DNA of 23,109 nucleotides from JAFGQJ01 sp964495755. GTDB taxonomy: Bacteria; Spirochaetota; Spirochaetia; SZUA-6; DRHE01. Both the position numbers and the translations under genes were made by a program. This document shows, piece by piece, positions 1 through 7,236 of the stretch. The number at the start of each line of letters is the position of its first letter. Position 1 is the first letter of the stretch. The DNA lies in NCBI GenBank assembly GCA_964495755.1, contig CAZBXU010000036.1, positions 1-23,109 of the forward strand, given 5' to 3'. The notes beneath the pieces were generated by a model that did not search any database, was not told the origin of the DNA, and saw nothing but the letters and a program-made list of their open reading frames with translations.

Positions 1-19
1 GTTTGACTATACAGGTCGA

Positions 20-25
20 TATAAT
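20..25 (+). promoter_or_regulatory. Candidate -10 box for the kinase-like gene
   Basis: A perfect TATAAT lies 17 bases before the ATG at 43. A TTGACT at 3-8 is only 11 bases upstream of it, too close to be its -35 element, so the true -35 may lie outside the window or be weak. Transcription would start near base 32, leaving a very short leader with no clear Shine-Dalgarno sequence. Confidence 0.3.
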
Positions 26-42
26 TATGCTCTTCTATATAT

Positions 43-1740
43 ATGGAAGCAGTATATTCTCAATTCAAAGAAGTGCTTGATTTCTACCCGCCGACTGATA
101 TCTTCGAAATCGAAAAGATATTGAACGTATACTATCTGCATATGACATGTGATAGAGGCGATGATCTGTACATCACTCAATATGGTCTACCCTTCATCGA
201 AAATCTAAGGCCCAACAACTTTATAACAGACAAGAGCTGGTATAATGAGCACTCCATCCGGTTATCTGGGAGCGGTTGTACGTACAGAGTCAGGACAAAA
301 GAAATCAATGGCCAGAGTAAAAACCTGGTTATAAAATGGAATCGTATGGGCCAGGATATTCCTGGAGACAGCGAGACAGATGAGTTTGCGGGAGCCGAGT
401 TCAACAGCCCTTTTGAAGAGTTTTCCCTGGTCATGGAGCTCAGAGATACAAGATTCGAATCTCCCGGAACGATAATCACCCAGAGGCCGCTCGCAATATA
501 TGTTCCTTCAGAAACAGTGGAATTGTGGCAGACCGGAAGGAAAGAATACAAGATGCAGCCAATAATCGCTGCGCATAGGGACGTTGCGTTAGACATGTTC
601 CGTTCCTATGTAATGATTTTCGAATGGATAAAAGGAATTGATGCTGCCCATGCGCATACCGAGAATTTGATAGAAGAAAGACAGATGGTGGATCTCACTC
701 TCAGAGTTGCGGAAGAAATGAACAACAAAGGCTTTCTGGTCCGGGATAACAAACCTCACCATATAATTGTCAAGCCCAAGAAAAATGGAACACTGGCAAA
801 AGATCGGAAGGGCGGGGTTTTATACGCTGTAATCGATTACGAATTGCTCGTGAGAACGCCAGAAAGAGAAGAGAGTACTAAGCAGGTCAAGCGTATCAAG
901 TACCATCAGAAACAAAAGGACAGGTTTTTGATGAGCTACAGCAATAATTTTCCTCCTCAGCTCAGGCAAGTAGATATTATGGGAATTGATTACATATTCG
1001 GTCACGTAGAGAGCACCAATGGAATGTTATGGGTTGTGGGGAAGGATCCGGATTTGTTTGACTATTTTTTGCCTGAGCGGTGGGAAAGCACTCCACGGAC
1101 GAAACTATCTGAGTTTCATGAAATATATTATACATTAACGAAAGATTATATAAATCTGGTCTGGAAGGTGTCAAAAGTTGGAATACAGCCGGATATGGAT
1201 CCCTTTAAGGAGGATGAAAAAAAGATACTGGATTATGGATTCAACAGTCCGTTCGAAGAAATCAGCATCGCTTTAGAACTCAGTAGAAGAAATGTAAGAA
1301 CGGTTTATCCAAGAGCAATCTACATGTATGGCAATAAAATTACTATTTCTGATTCGATCTTCGACAAAAGTAGATATGTAAGCCACAGGAAGTATTTGTT
1401 GCCGAATGGAACTCCTATATTAAGGAAAAACCATAGATACATAATTATATGGGGTTACTGGAACGGTCCGGACGAAAGGCTTGCGTCCAAGGATGGAGAT
1501 TATCAAGAGGGGATAAACCCGCTAAATGCTTATAAAGAGGGAATGATTTCAGAAGAAGAATATATCGCTTTATTAAAGACAAAAAAGGAGAGATTAGCCA
1601 AAGTTGGAATTGAGGATCTCAATTTAAGGGGAACCCATTTGCTTCTCTCTCTTGATAGCAATAGCGTTCTGATCAGAGACAAAAACGGCATCCCGGAAAT
1701 GAGGGTATGCAACTTTGAGTTTCTACACAAAATACGTTAA
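43..1740 (+). CDS. Unrecognised protein with two tandem kinase-like units
   Basis: I do not recognise this 565-residue protein by name. Residues 74-269 read like a protein-kinase-type fold: a glycine-rich LSGSGCTYRV (74-83), a lysine in LVIKW (K98), a hinge-like MIFEWIKGID, a catalytic-loop-like RDNKPHHII (234-242, compare HRDxKPxN) and a DFG-like IDYELL (264-269). Residues about 370-561 repeat the order: NLVWK, a second identical FNSPFEE (120-126 and 400-406), PRAIY, HRYIIIWGYWNGPD, and CNFEFL (556-561) where the DFG Asp is replaced by Asn. No membrane segment or signal peptide is visible. An in-frame stop at 4-6 shows the ORF is complete. The ribosome site is poor. Base and codon use (many ATA, AGA, AAA) is much more AT-rich than the rest of the window, which suggests transfer. 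The ORF is solid; kinase activity is inference, and the second unit is probably inactive. Confidence 0.75.
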   Translation: MEAVYSQFKEVLDFYPPTDIFEIEKILNVYYLHMTCDRGDDLYITQYGLPFIENLRPNNFITDKSWYNEHSIRLSGSGCTYRVRTKEINGQSKNLVIKWNRMGQDIPGDSETDEFAGAEFNSPFEEFSLVMELRDTRFESPGTIITQRPLAIYVPSETVELWQTGRKEYKMQPIIAAHRDVALDMFRSYVMIFEWIKGIDAAHAHTENLIEERQMVDLTLRVAEEMNNKGFLVRDNKPHHIIVKPKKNGTLAKDRKGGVLYAVIDYELLVRTPEREESTKQVKRIKYHQKQKDRFLMSYSNNFPPQLRQVDIMGIDYIFGHVESTNGMLWVVGKDPDLFDYFLPERWESTPRTKLSEFHEIYYTLTKDYINLVWKVSKVGIQPDMDPFKEDEKKILDYGFNSPFEEISIALELSRRNVRTVYPRAIYMYGNKITISDSIFDKSRYVSHRKYLLPNGTPILRKNHRYIIIWGYWNGPDERLASKDGDYQEGINPLNAYKEGMISEEEYIALLKTKKERLAKVGIEDLNLRGTHLLLSLDSNSVLIRDKNGIPEMRVCNFEFLHKIR

Positions 1741-1841
1741 CAAATCTTCAGGATAATATTTTGTGAGAAACCAGCTAATACTCTAACTCATATCGCAATC
1801 TTCGCAACAGCGAGGTGTTCACGAGTTGAAACAAGAACCGG

Positions 1842-2495
1842 CTACACCAGATCGGTAAGGTAGGCCGGGTGACGGTCGATCACCCTGAAAAACTCATCGA
1901 AATCCCGAAAGGATTCGGTAAGAACCCCCGATGCCCTCAGATCGACGAGCGTGGCCAGAGGATTGGCACCGTGCCTGCTGTAGGAGGTGCGGATGGCGGG
2001 GAAGTAGGGTCGCAGGGCGTCGTTGCAGAGCATCCACGGACCAAACCACTGATCGATCGCATCGATACCCCCCTCCAGCAAGTGCAGAAGAAGACACGTG
2101 CTCAGGGCGCTCTCGGTTTCCTCTTTGCAGCCGCACACCCCGTCCGGGGCGACCCCTGTTCCAAGGGCCCAGTTTTTCCGCAAGCATTCCCTGCCCTGGA
2201 AGCAGCCCACCAGATATAGCTTGGTGGTGTGGGGAAGCCGGAGATCTTGGGGCCGTAATCCCCGTTTCGATGAGAGTTCAAAGCCCGCTGTGTTCTCGTG
2301 ACCGTGCCCGGATATGAGCACTCGAACAAGAACCCGCCGTCCATCCAAATCCAAAACCCCGCCTCTCCAATCGAGGAGATAGGAAGCGGTATGTTCGGCC
2401 AGTTGTCGAAGCAGTTGGTGGATACCCCTAAACTGTTTTTCCTTGCTGTCGGCGCAGGTGATGAAGAGGCTGCGGGTGCCGTAGGGTACGGTCAC
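1842..2495 (-). CDS. Putative caspase/CHAT-like cysteine peptidase-fold protein
   Basis: This is a 217-residue soluble protein. The pattern resembles clan CD peptidases (caspase, CHAT): a beta strand ending in ISGHG (61-65), then a strand ending in LVGCFQG (95-101), giving a candidate dyad of His64 and Cys98, followed by TGVAPDGVCGCKEETESA, comparable to the segment after the catalytic Cys in CHAT proteins. Sequence identity to any family was not tested, so the fold is inferred from motif spacing. Its ATG overlaps the stop codon of the upstream PilZ gene by four bases (ATGA), so the two are probably translationally coupled. The gene is Cys-rich for a bacterial protein of this size. The 100 bases after its stop contain no convincing terminator. 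An unrelated hydrolase fold is the main alternative. Confidence 0.6.
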   Translation of the reverse strand: MTVPYGTRSLFITCADSKEKQFRGIHQLLRQLAEHTASYLLDWRGGVLDLDGRRVLVRVLISGHGHENTAGFELSSKRGLRPQDLRLPHTTKLYLVGCFQGRECLRKNWALGTGVAPDGVCGCKEETESALSTCLLLHLLEGGIDAIDQWFGPWMLCNDALRPYFPAIRTSYSRHGANPLATLVDLRASGVLTESFRDFDEFFRVIDRHPAYLTDLV

Positions 2496-3514
2496 GGACC
2501 ACCCTTCCGGATTGGGGCGCCCGCTCCCTTGAACAGAGCGCCAATGATGCGGTCCCGGGTGGTTTCCCGCATTGGAGCGAAGCGAACGTGGAGCACCTCG
2601 CCAACTTTTGAGGTTCTGAGGACCTCGGCAACCAGGGTGAATCGCTCCCCGGCGGCGAGGAAGGTCAATTCCAGGTCGTCTCCGGCAGAGAACCGCTTTT
2701 GCGGGTTTTTCAAGCTGGCTCCGTTTCCGCCCAGATCGAAGAAGGTTGACACCGTGTGCTGTTCCTCCGAATCGGGGCGTCGGATCGCCACAGGCTGGGA
2801 GATCCTCCTGCGGTAGTATTTTCGTCTCTGGATGCGTTTAATTTCCTCCCCGTGCTCAAACAGCACGGTGCGGTTCTGGACGGATTGAACGCTGCTGTCA
2901 AAGCTGAAGAGGCCCGAACGGTTTTGAAAATAGATCCGAACGGGTTCTCGTTCTCGGAAGGTAGGAGAGCCCTCAACCAGTTCCACGACCAGGGAGCGAG
3001 GTTCTTGTTTCCCCACTCTTCCCTGGGCTTTCAGGTTGCCCTTGCCGCCGATAATCAGAAGACCCTGACCATCCGGAAGTTCTGCGCTGGAGGCGGGGAT
3101 CTGTTCGGGACCCTGCAGTCGAAAACCAAGCCGGTTACGCAGCTCGGCTATGGAGGAGGCCGTAACGGCTTCCTTTTTCCTCAGGCTTGCGGCGCAGTAA
3201 TTGAAGGTGGGTTGGCTGATCAGGATCAGGTATTTCTTCTCGGGATCCTTGAGAAAACGGGCCATCCTCTTGACCAAATTCTGCTCAGGGGGTGTAAGGG
3301 ACCGCTTTTCTACAAGCTCTCGGTAGCGTCTGTCCGCAATCGTGCGCTGCTGTCGCCGGATTCTGAGGCGTTGAATGCGATATGCAATGATAAGCAGGGC
3401 GATGAAGGCCAACACCGAGACGATTACCAGGATGATCTCTAAGGGGCTGCGTTCGAATCCTCTTGATACGGTCTCAAAAAAGGCGGATAATTTCTCCTGG
3501 TCAAATATGATCAT
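2492..3514 (-). CDS. Membrane-anchored PilZ (YcgR-like) c-di-GMP receptor
   Basis: This is a 340-residue protein with a single hydrophobic membrane segment at about 25-46, a basic charged stretch after it (48-70) that places the rest in the cytoplasm, a predicted helical middle region (70-135), a beta-rich YcgR-type N-terminal barrel (about 170-228) and a C-terminal PilZ domain (about 229-330). The PilZ ligand motifs are visible: RKYYR (231-235, RxxxR) and DLGGNG (260-265, the D/NxSxxG motif with Gly in place of Ser). PilZ domains bind cyclic di-GMP and act on motility, secretion or envelope functions; the target here is unknown. The gene shares a four-base overlap with the downstream caspase-like gene, so the second messenger may control that protein. 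It is divergent from the small gene at 3570, with 55 bases between them. Confidence 0.85.
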   Translation of the reverse strand: MIIFDQEKLSAFFETVSRGFERSPLEIILVIVSVLAFIALLIIAYRIQRLRIRRQQRTIADRRYRELVEKRSLTPPEQNLVKRMARFLKDPEKKYLILISQPTFNYCAASLRKKEAVTASSIAELRNRLGFRLQGPEQIPASSAELPDGQGLLIIGGKGNLKAQGRVGKQEPRSLVVELVEGSPTFREREPVRIYFQNRSGLFSFDSSVQSVQNRTVLFEHGEEIKRIQRRKYYRRRISQPVAIRRPDSEEQHTVSTFFDLGGNGASLKNPQKRFSAGDDLELTFLAAGERFTLVAEVLRTSKVGEVLHVRFAPMRETTRDRIIGALFKGAGAPIRKGGP

Positions 3515-3524
3515 GGTTAGCAGC

Positions 3525-3553
3525 AGTATACATTAATATCGGCAACCCTGCCA
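3525..3553 (-). promoter_or_regulatory. Possible promoter of the PilZ/caspase-like pair
   Basis: Read on the minus strand, TATACT (3525-3530) is a good -10 box, with a weak TGGCAG 17 bases upstream (3548-3553) as -35. It sits in the 55-base divergent intergenic space, so the leader would be only a few bases long. The weak -35 match keeps confidence low. Confidence 0.3.
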
Positions 3554-3569
3554 TCGAGGAGTATGAGCT

Positions 3570-3890
3570 TTGATCACTCGAAGGGATTTTGTCTTTACGA
3601 TTGGATATGAAGGGGACACGGCCGTAGTGGACGGCGCTATGAAAAAGCGATACGGGTCTCTATCCACGGTCGAGCTGGCGGAGAAACAGCTGTATAAACA
3701 GGCCGTTTGCTCCGCTGTCTATGAAGAGGTTACCCAGAAGCAGGGCAATTCAGGTGAGGTAGCTTTGCGGCGGGTTCTGGAGATCTACAACAGTGATACC
3801 GAGAGAAAGATCGGCAGTGTAGAGGAGCTTAAGCGCACCTTTGGAGTGTATGAAGTTCCGGAGGGCGTTGGGAAAGTCATGGTCATCTAG
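3570..3890 (+). CDS. Small conserved-looking protein upstream of yajC
   Basis: This is a 106-residue soluble protein that I do not recognise. The start is a TTG at 3570, chosen because GAGGAG (3556-3561) lies eight bases upstream and the nearby ATG at 3563 is out of frame. The sequence begins RRDFVFTIGYEGDTAVVDG, is charged and mixed alpha/beta, and contains a helical stretch at about 28-70 (ELAEKQLYKQAV... ALRRVLEIYNS). No membrane segment, signal peptide or metal motif is visible. Coding looks real from the consistent third-position GC and the ribosome site. It lies 74 bases before yajC in the same direction; yajC has its own candidate promoter, so joint transcription is uncertain. No function is proposed. 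Confidence 0.6.
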   Translation: MITRRDFVFTIGYEGDTAVVDGAMKKRYGSLSTVELAEKQLYKQAVCSAVYEEVTQKQGNSGEVALRRVLEIYNSDTERKIGSVEELKRTFGVYEVPEGVGKVMVI

Positions 3891-3900
3891 TGCACTTACC

Positions 3901-3930
3901 TTGACTCTTACCCGTATTTTGTGTTACTTT
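3901..3930 (+). promoter_or_regulatory. Candidate promoter for the yajC-secDF-tkt operon
   Basis: TTGACT (3901-3906) is followed after 18 bases by TACTTT (3925-3930). The -35 is strong and the -10 is a partial match. It is placed 35 bases upstream of the yajC start, and yajC has a good ribosome site (AAAGGA, eight bases from ATG). Confidence 0.4.
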
Positions 3931-3964
3931 TCTCAGAAATCTTAAACTGTAAAGGACAAAAATA

Positions 3965-4315
3965 ATGACAAATTCCCTTTTCTCGCTCCCCATGCTACAA
4001 ATAGGGACAGGTGGAGGCAATCAAATGGTCACCATGATCGTCACCTTCGGCCTGATTATCGTGATCTTCTACTTCCTGATCATTCGACCGCAGAGAAAGA
4101 AGCAGAAGGACACCCAGAGCATGCTGTCAACTCTCCGCAAAGGCGATAAGGTTGCCACGGCGGGGGGCATACGGGGCGTGGTGACGGCGGTCAAGGAGAA
4201 TACCGTCACCGTAAAAGTCGACGACAACACCAAGATCGAGTTCAATAAAAGCGCTGTCAGCAGTGTGCTCGAGCGCAAAGAGAGCCGGGAGAGCGCAGAA
4301 GAGAACCAGGACTAG
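3965..4315 (+). CDS. yajC: Preprotein translocase subunit YajC
   Basis: YajC is a small inner-membrane protein that joins SecD and SecF in the accessory Sec export complex. This 116-residue protein has one membrane segment at about 22-39 followed by the family signature FLIIRPQRKKQK, then the cytoplasmic beta-rich domain with LRKGDKVATAGGIRG and VTVKVDDNTKIEFNKSAV. Length is normal for the family. The start is supported by an AAAGGA ribosome site. It is directly followed by secD and secF, the usual arrangement. The acidic C-terminal tail (RKESRESAEENQD) is ordinary. Confidence 0.96.
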   Translation: MTNSLFSLPMLQIGTGGGNQMVTMIVTFGLIIVIFYFLIIRPQRKKQKDTQSMLSTLRKGDKVATAGGIRGVVTAVKENTVTVKVDDNTKIEFNKSAVSSVLERKESRESAEENQD

Positions 4316-4378
4316 CGGACAACTGTTCCGCACACACGTGTCCTTGGCATCCATAATCAACCCGTTTCGGAGATAACC

Positions 4379-6103
4379 ATGTCTAAACGATTCAGATTAC
4401 TGCTGGTCATCATTCTCATAGGCGTTTCCTTCTCCTTTCTCTACCCGACCATCAAGTGGTATTTCCTCGTCCCCCAAACCAAGCGGGAACTGTCCTCCGG
4501 TTCGAGAAACCAGATCAAACTCTACGCGGAGCGCAAAGCCGCAGACACTCTGCGGGAGCTGCAGAGTATGGAGCCGGACGACCCGGTTCCTGAAGAATAC
4601 CTGTTTCTCAAGAGTAAAGCAGAGGAGAACTACAGAACCGAAGGCCGTACCGTACCCAGAGTATGGACGGTCGAGGAGATGTTCCGGGGGTATCTGAGCA
4701 GGGAAGAACTGCTACTCACCCTCGAGGATTTCTTTCGCGAGGAGATCTTGGAGCTCAAAGAGCTGAAAGACAGGACGATCCAACTCGGTCTCGATCTGCG
4801 AGGGGGTATGAGGGTCCTGATTCGGGCGAATATGGAGGAGCTGGAACAGACCAGCGGTCAATCTCTGAGCGCAGCGGAACGGGAAGATGCGATGCGCCGG
4901 GCCCTGGAGATTCTGAACAACAGGATCGACCAATTCGGGGTAACGGAACCCCAGATCCGGCGACAGGGGGATGATCTGATTCTCGTCGAGCTGCCCGGCG
5001 ATGCGGATCGGGAACGGATGAACAAGTTCATCCAAGGTAAGGGCATCCTGAACTTCCACATCGTCGACGAGGAAGCGTTGGCGCTGTTCCGTGATTTCCA
5101 GCAGAAGAATCCCGGCGCTTTTATAGGTCCTGAGGGTGGGATCCTGCAGCCTGACATCCTTCCCGCCGGTACGACTCTGCGTGGGGTGTATACCAAGGAT
5201 GCCTACGGAATCGATCAGCTGCGGGGATTTTCCGTAATTACCGAACAGATCGGACTCTCCGGTAACCACATTCGGGATGCCCGGGTGAGCTCCGACCCCA
5301 TCACCGGCAGGCCGGTGGTGAACTTCTTTCTCACCTCCGAGGGCGGGGATATCTTCTACAAGTTCACCAGCGACAACGTCAACAGGACCCTGGCGGTCGT
5401 GTTGGGGGACAAGGTGAAAGCCCAGGCTCGGATTGCCGAGCCGATAAGGGATGCGGTGCGGGTCACCGGTTTCGAAAGAGACGAAGCAGACGACCTGGCA
5501 CTGGTACTCCGAACCGGAGCGCTTCCGGTACCGTTGGAAGTGATCAATCAACAAGCCATCGGCGCCTCTCTCGGGGAGGACGCGATCCGAATCGGTCTGC
5601 AGGCGATCACCTACGGCTTCGCCCTGGTCATCCTGTTCATGTTGATCTTCTACAAGGGTGCCGGCTTGATTGCCAATCTGGCGTTGATCCTGAATCTGTA
5701 CTTTATGGTCTCGATTCTCTCGGTGTTTGGTTTCACCCTGACTTTGCCCAGCATCGCGGGAGTGATTCTTACCGTGGGTATGGCCGTGGATGCCAACGTC
5801 ATTGTATTCGAACGTATCAAGGAGGAGTACCGGACCGGGAAATCGGCCAAGGCGGCGGTGAAAGCGGGCTTCGAGAAAGCCCTCTGGGCCATCGCCGACT
5901 CGAACATCACCACCTTCATCGCAGCCCTGGCTCTTTCCCAGCTCGGTAAAGGTCCGGTGCAGGGATTCGCCGTAACCTTATCCGTCGGCATCGTCTCTTC
6001 GATGTTTACAGCTCTGGTCTTGTCTCGACTGATCTTCGATTTTACTACGGATGTCCTTCGGGTGTCCCGACTGAGCATCATGTGGCGGAGGGTGACCGGA
6101 TGA
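4379..6103 (+). CDS. secD: Protein translocase subunit SecD
   Basis: SecD is the RND-like subunit that, with SecF, uses the proton or sodium gradient to pull exported proteins through SecYEG. This 574-residue protein has an N-terminal membrane segment (about 6-24), a long periplasmic P1 region containing the family motif LGLDLRGG (DLRGG at 139-143) and NNRIDQFGVTEPQIRRQG, a second periplasmic block with ADRERMNKFIQGKGILNF and GDKVKAQARI, and a C-terminal five-helix bundle from about 390, including GMAVDANVIVFERIKEEYR and ADSNITTFIAAL. It has a GGAGA ribosome site before the ATG. Its stop overlaps the secF start by four bases, so the two are coupled. Length is slightly below that of E. coli SecD. 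Confidence 0.97.
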   Translation: MSKRFRLLLVIILIGVSFSFLYPTIKWYFLVPQTKRELSSGSRNQIKLYAERKAADTLRELQSMEPDDPVPEEYLFLKSKAEENYRTEGRTVPRVWTVEEMFRGYLSREELLLTLEDFFREEILELKELKDRTIQLGLDLRGGMRVLIRANMEELEQTSGQSLSAAEREDAMRRALEILNNRIDQFGVTEPQIRRQGDDLILVELPGDADRERMNKFIQGKGILNFHIVDEEALALFRDFQQKNPGAFIGPEGGILQPDILPAGTTLRGVYTKDAYGIDQLRGFSVITEQIGLSGNHIRDARVSSDPITGRPVVNFFLTSEGGDIFYKFTSDNVNRTLAVVLGDKVKAQARIAEPIRDAVRVTGFERDEADDLALVLRTGALPVPLEVINQQAIGASLGEDAIRIGLQAITYGFALVILFMLIFYKGAGLIANLALILNLYFMVSILSVFGFTLTLPSIAGVILTVGMAVDANVIVFERIKEEYRTGKSAKAAVKAGFEKALWAIADSNITTFIAALALSQLGKGPVQGFAVTLSVGIVSSMFTALVLSRLIFDFTTDVLRVSRLSIMWRRVTG

Positions 6104-7218
6104 AACGAGTAATCAACTTCCTCAAACTGCGCTTACTTATGATCGTTATCTCCCTGCTGCTGATCGCAGCCGGGATTGCCGGCTACTTCATCCGGGGCGG
6201 ACTCAATTTTGGTATCGACTATGCAGCCGGTCTGGTTCAACAGATTAAGATCGATCCCTACGCCGAGCAGGTGGAAATAGCGGATCTGCGGAACGCTCTG
6301 AGTGAGATCGAGGGTGTGAGCCTCCAGGTAGTGGGCCGTCCCTCCGAGCAGCAGTTCACAGTCAAGGTCATTGCTCCGGAGGAGGATCCAGGGTTTCAGA
6401 ATCGAATGGAGGCCAACCTTGCTGAACTGCTGGGAGATGCCTTTGGGTTGGAGAACGTCGAAGTCCAGGCCAGCGATTTCGTCGGGCCGCGCTATTCTAA
6501 AGAGCTCGCCGGGCAGACCGTATCGATCGTCCTGGTGGCCATGCTGCTGATCCTGATCTACACAGCCTTTCGATTTCGGATCAGCTACGCCACGGCGGCG
6601 GTTCTCTGTCTGGTCCATGATACCTTGATCATGATGGGTGTCATCGCCGTATTTCAACTGGAGGTGACGACCACTACGATCGCCGCCGTCATGACCATCA
6701 TCGGCTACTCTCTAAACGATACCATCGTCATCTTCGACAGGGTGCGGGAGAACCGGACCCTGATGCGGGATGCAGATCTGGCGGTAATCCTGAATACCAG
6801 CATTACCCAGTCCATGAGTCGTACCTTGCTTACCTCTTTGACAACGCTGTTGGCGGTGGCGACGATCTTCATCTTCGGTACCGGGGATATTAAAAACTTC
6901 GCGCTGAGCCTGATGGTAGGCGTAGTGGTTGGTACCTATTCGACGATCTTCATCGCCTCTCCGATCGTTCTGGGGTGGTCCCGGCTGGTGGACAGGCGGC
7001 GCAAGAGGCGGGATGTCCAGCGTTACGGACGTCAAGCTGCAGCCCCGGCCTCTCCGTCTCCGGTCCAGCGTGAGCAGGCCTCTCCACGGGAGATTGCCCA
7101 GCAGGAATCCGGCCCTGAAGCTCCGCAGGAACAGGCACGGGAAGCCGGACCAAGAGCACCTGTCGATGTTACCCGGGTTCAGCCCAGCAGGAAAAAGAAA
7201 AAGAAGAAAAAACGCTAG
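6100..7218 (+). CDS. secF: Protein translocase subunit SecF
   Basis: SecF pairs with SecD in the Sec export motor. I place the start at the ATG at 6100, not the in-frame GTG at 6082, because GGAGGG (6087-6092) lies seven bases before it and the ATG overlaps the secD stop (ATGA). This gives 372 residues. There is an N-terminal membrane helix (about 8-27), GLNFGIDYAAGLVQQ (the family's FGIDFxGG region, here with AGL), a periplasmic domain, and five C-terminal helices with SLNDTIVIFDRVREN. The last 55 or so residues form an unusual cytoplasmic tail, rich in Pro, Gln, Glu and Arg and ending in a run of seven lysines and an arginine. Confidence 0.96.
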   Translation: MKRVINFLKLRLLMIVISLLLIAAGIAGYFIRGGLNFGIDYAAGLVQQIKIDPYAEQVEIADLRNALSEIEGVSLQVVGRPSEQQFTVKVIAPEEDPGFQNRMEANLAELLGDAFGLENVEVQASDFVGPRYSKELAGQTVSIVLVAMLLILIYTAFRFRISYATAAVLCLVHDTLIMMGVIAVFQLEVTTTTIAAVMTIIGYSLNDTIVIFDRVRENRTLMRDADLAVILNTSITQSMSRTLLTSLTTLLAVATIFIFGTGDIKNFALSLMVGVVVGTYSTIFIASPIVLGWSRLVDRRRKRRDVQRYGRQAAAPASPSPVQREQASPREIAQQESGPEAPQEQAREAGPRAPVDVTRVQPSRKKKKKKKR

Positions 7219-7236
7219 CAACGCGAGGACCTGACC

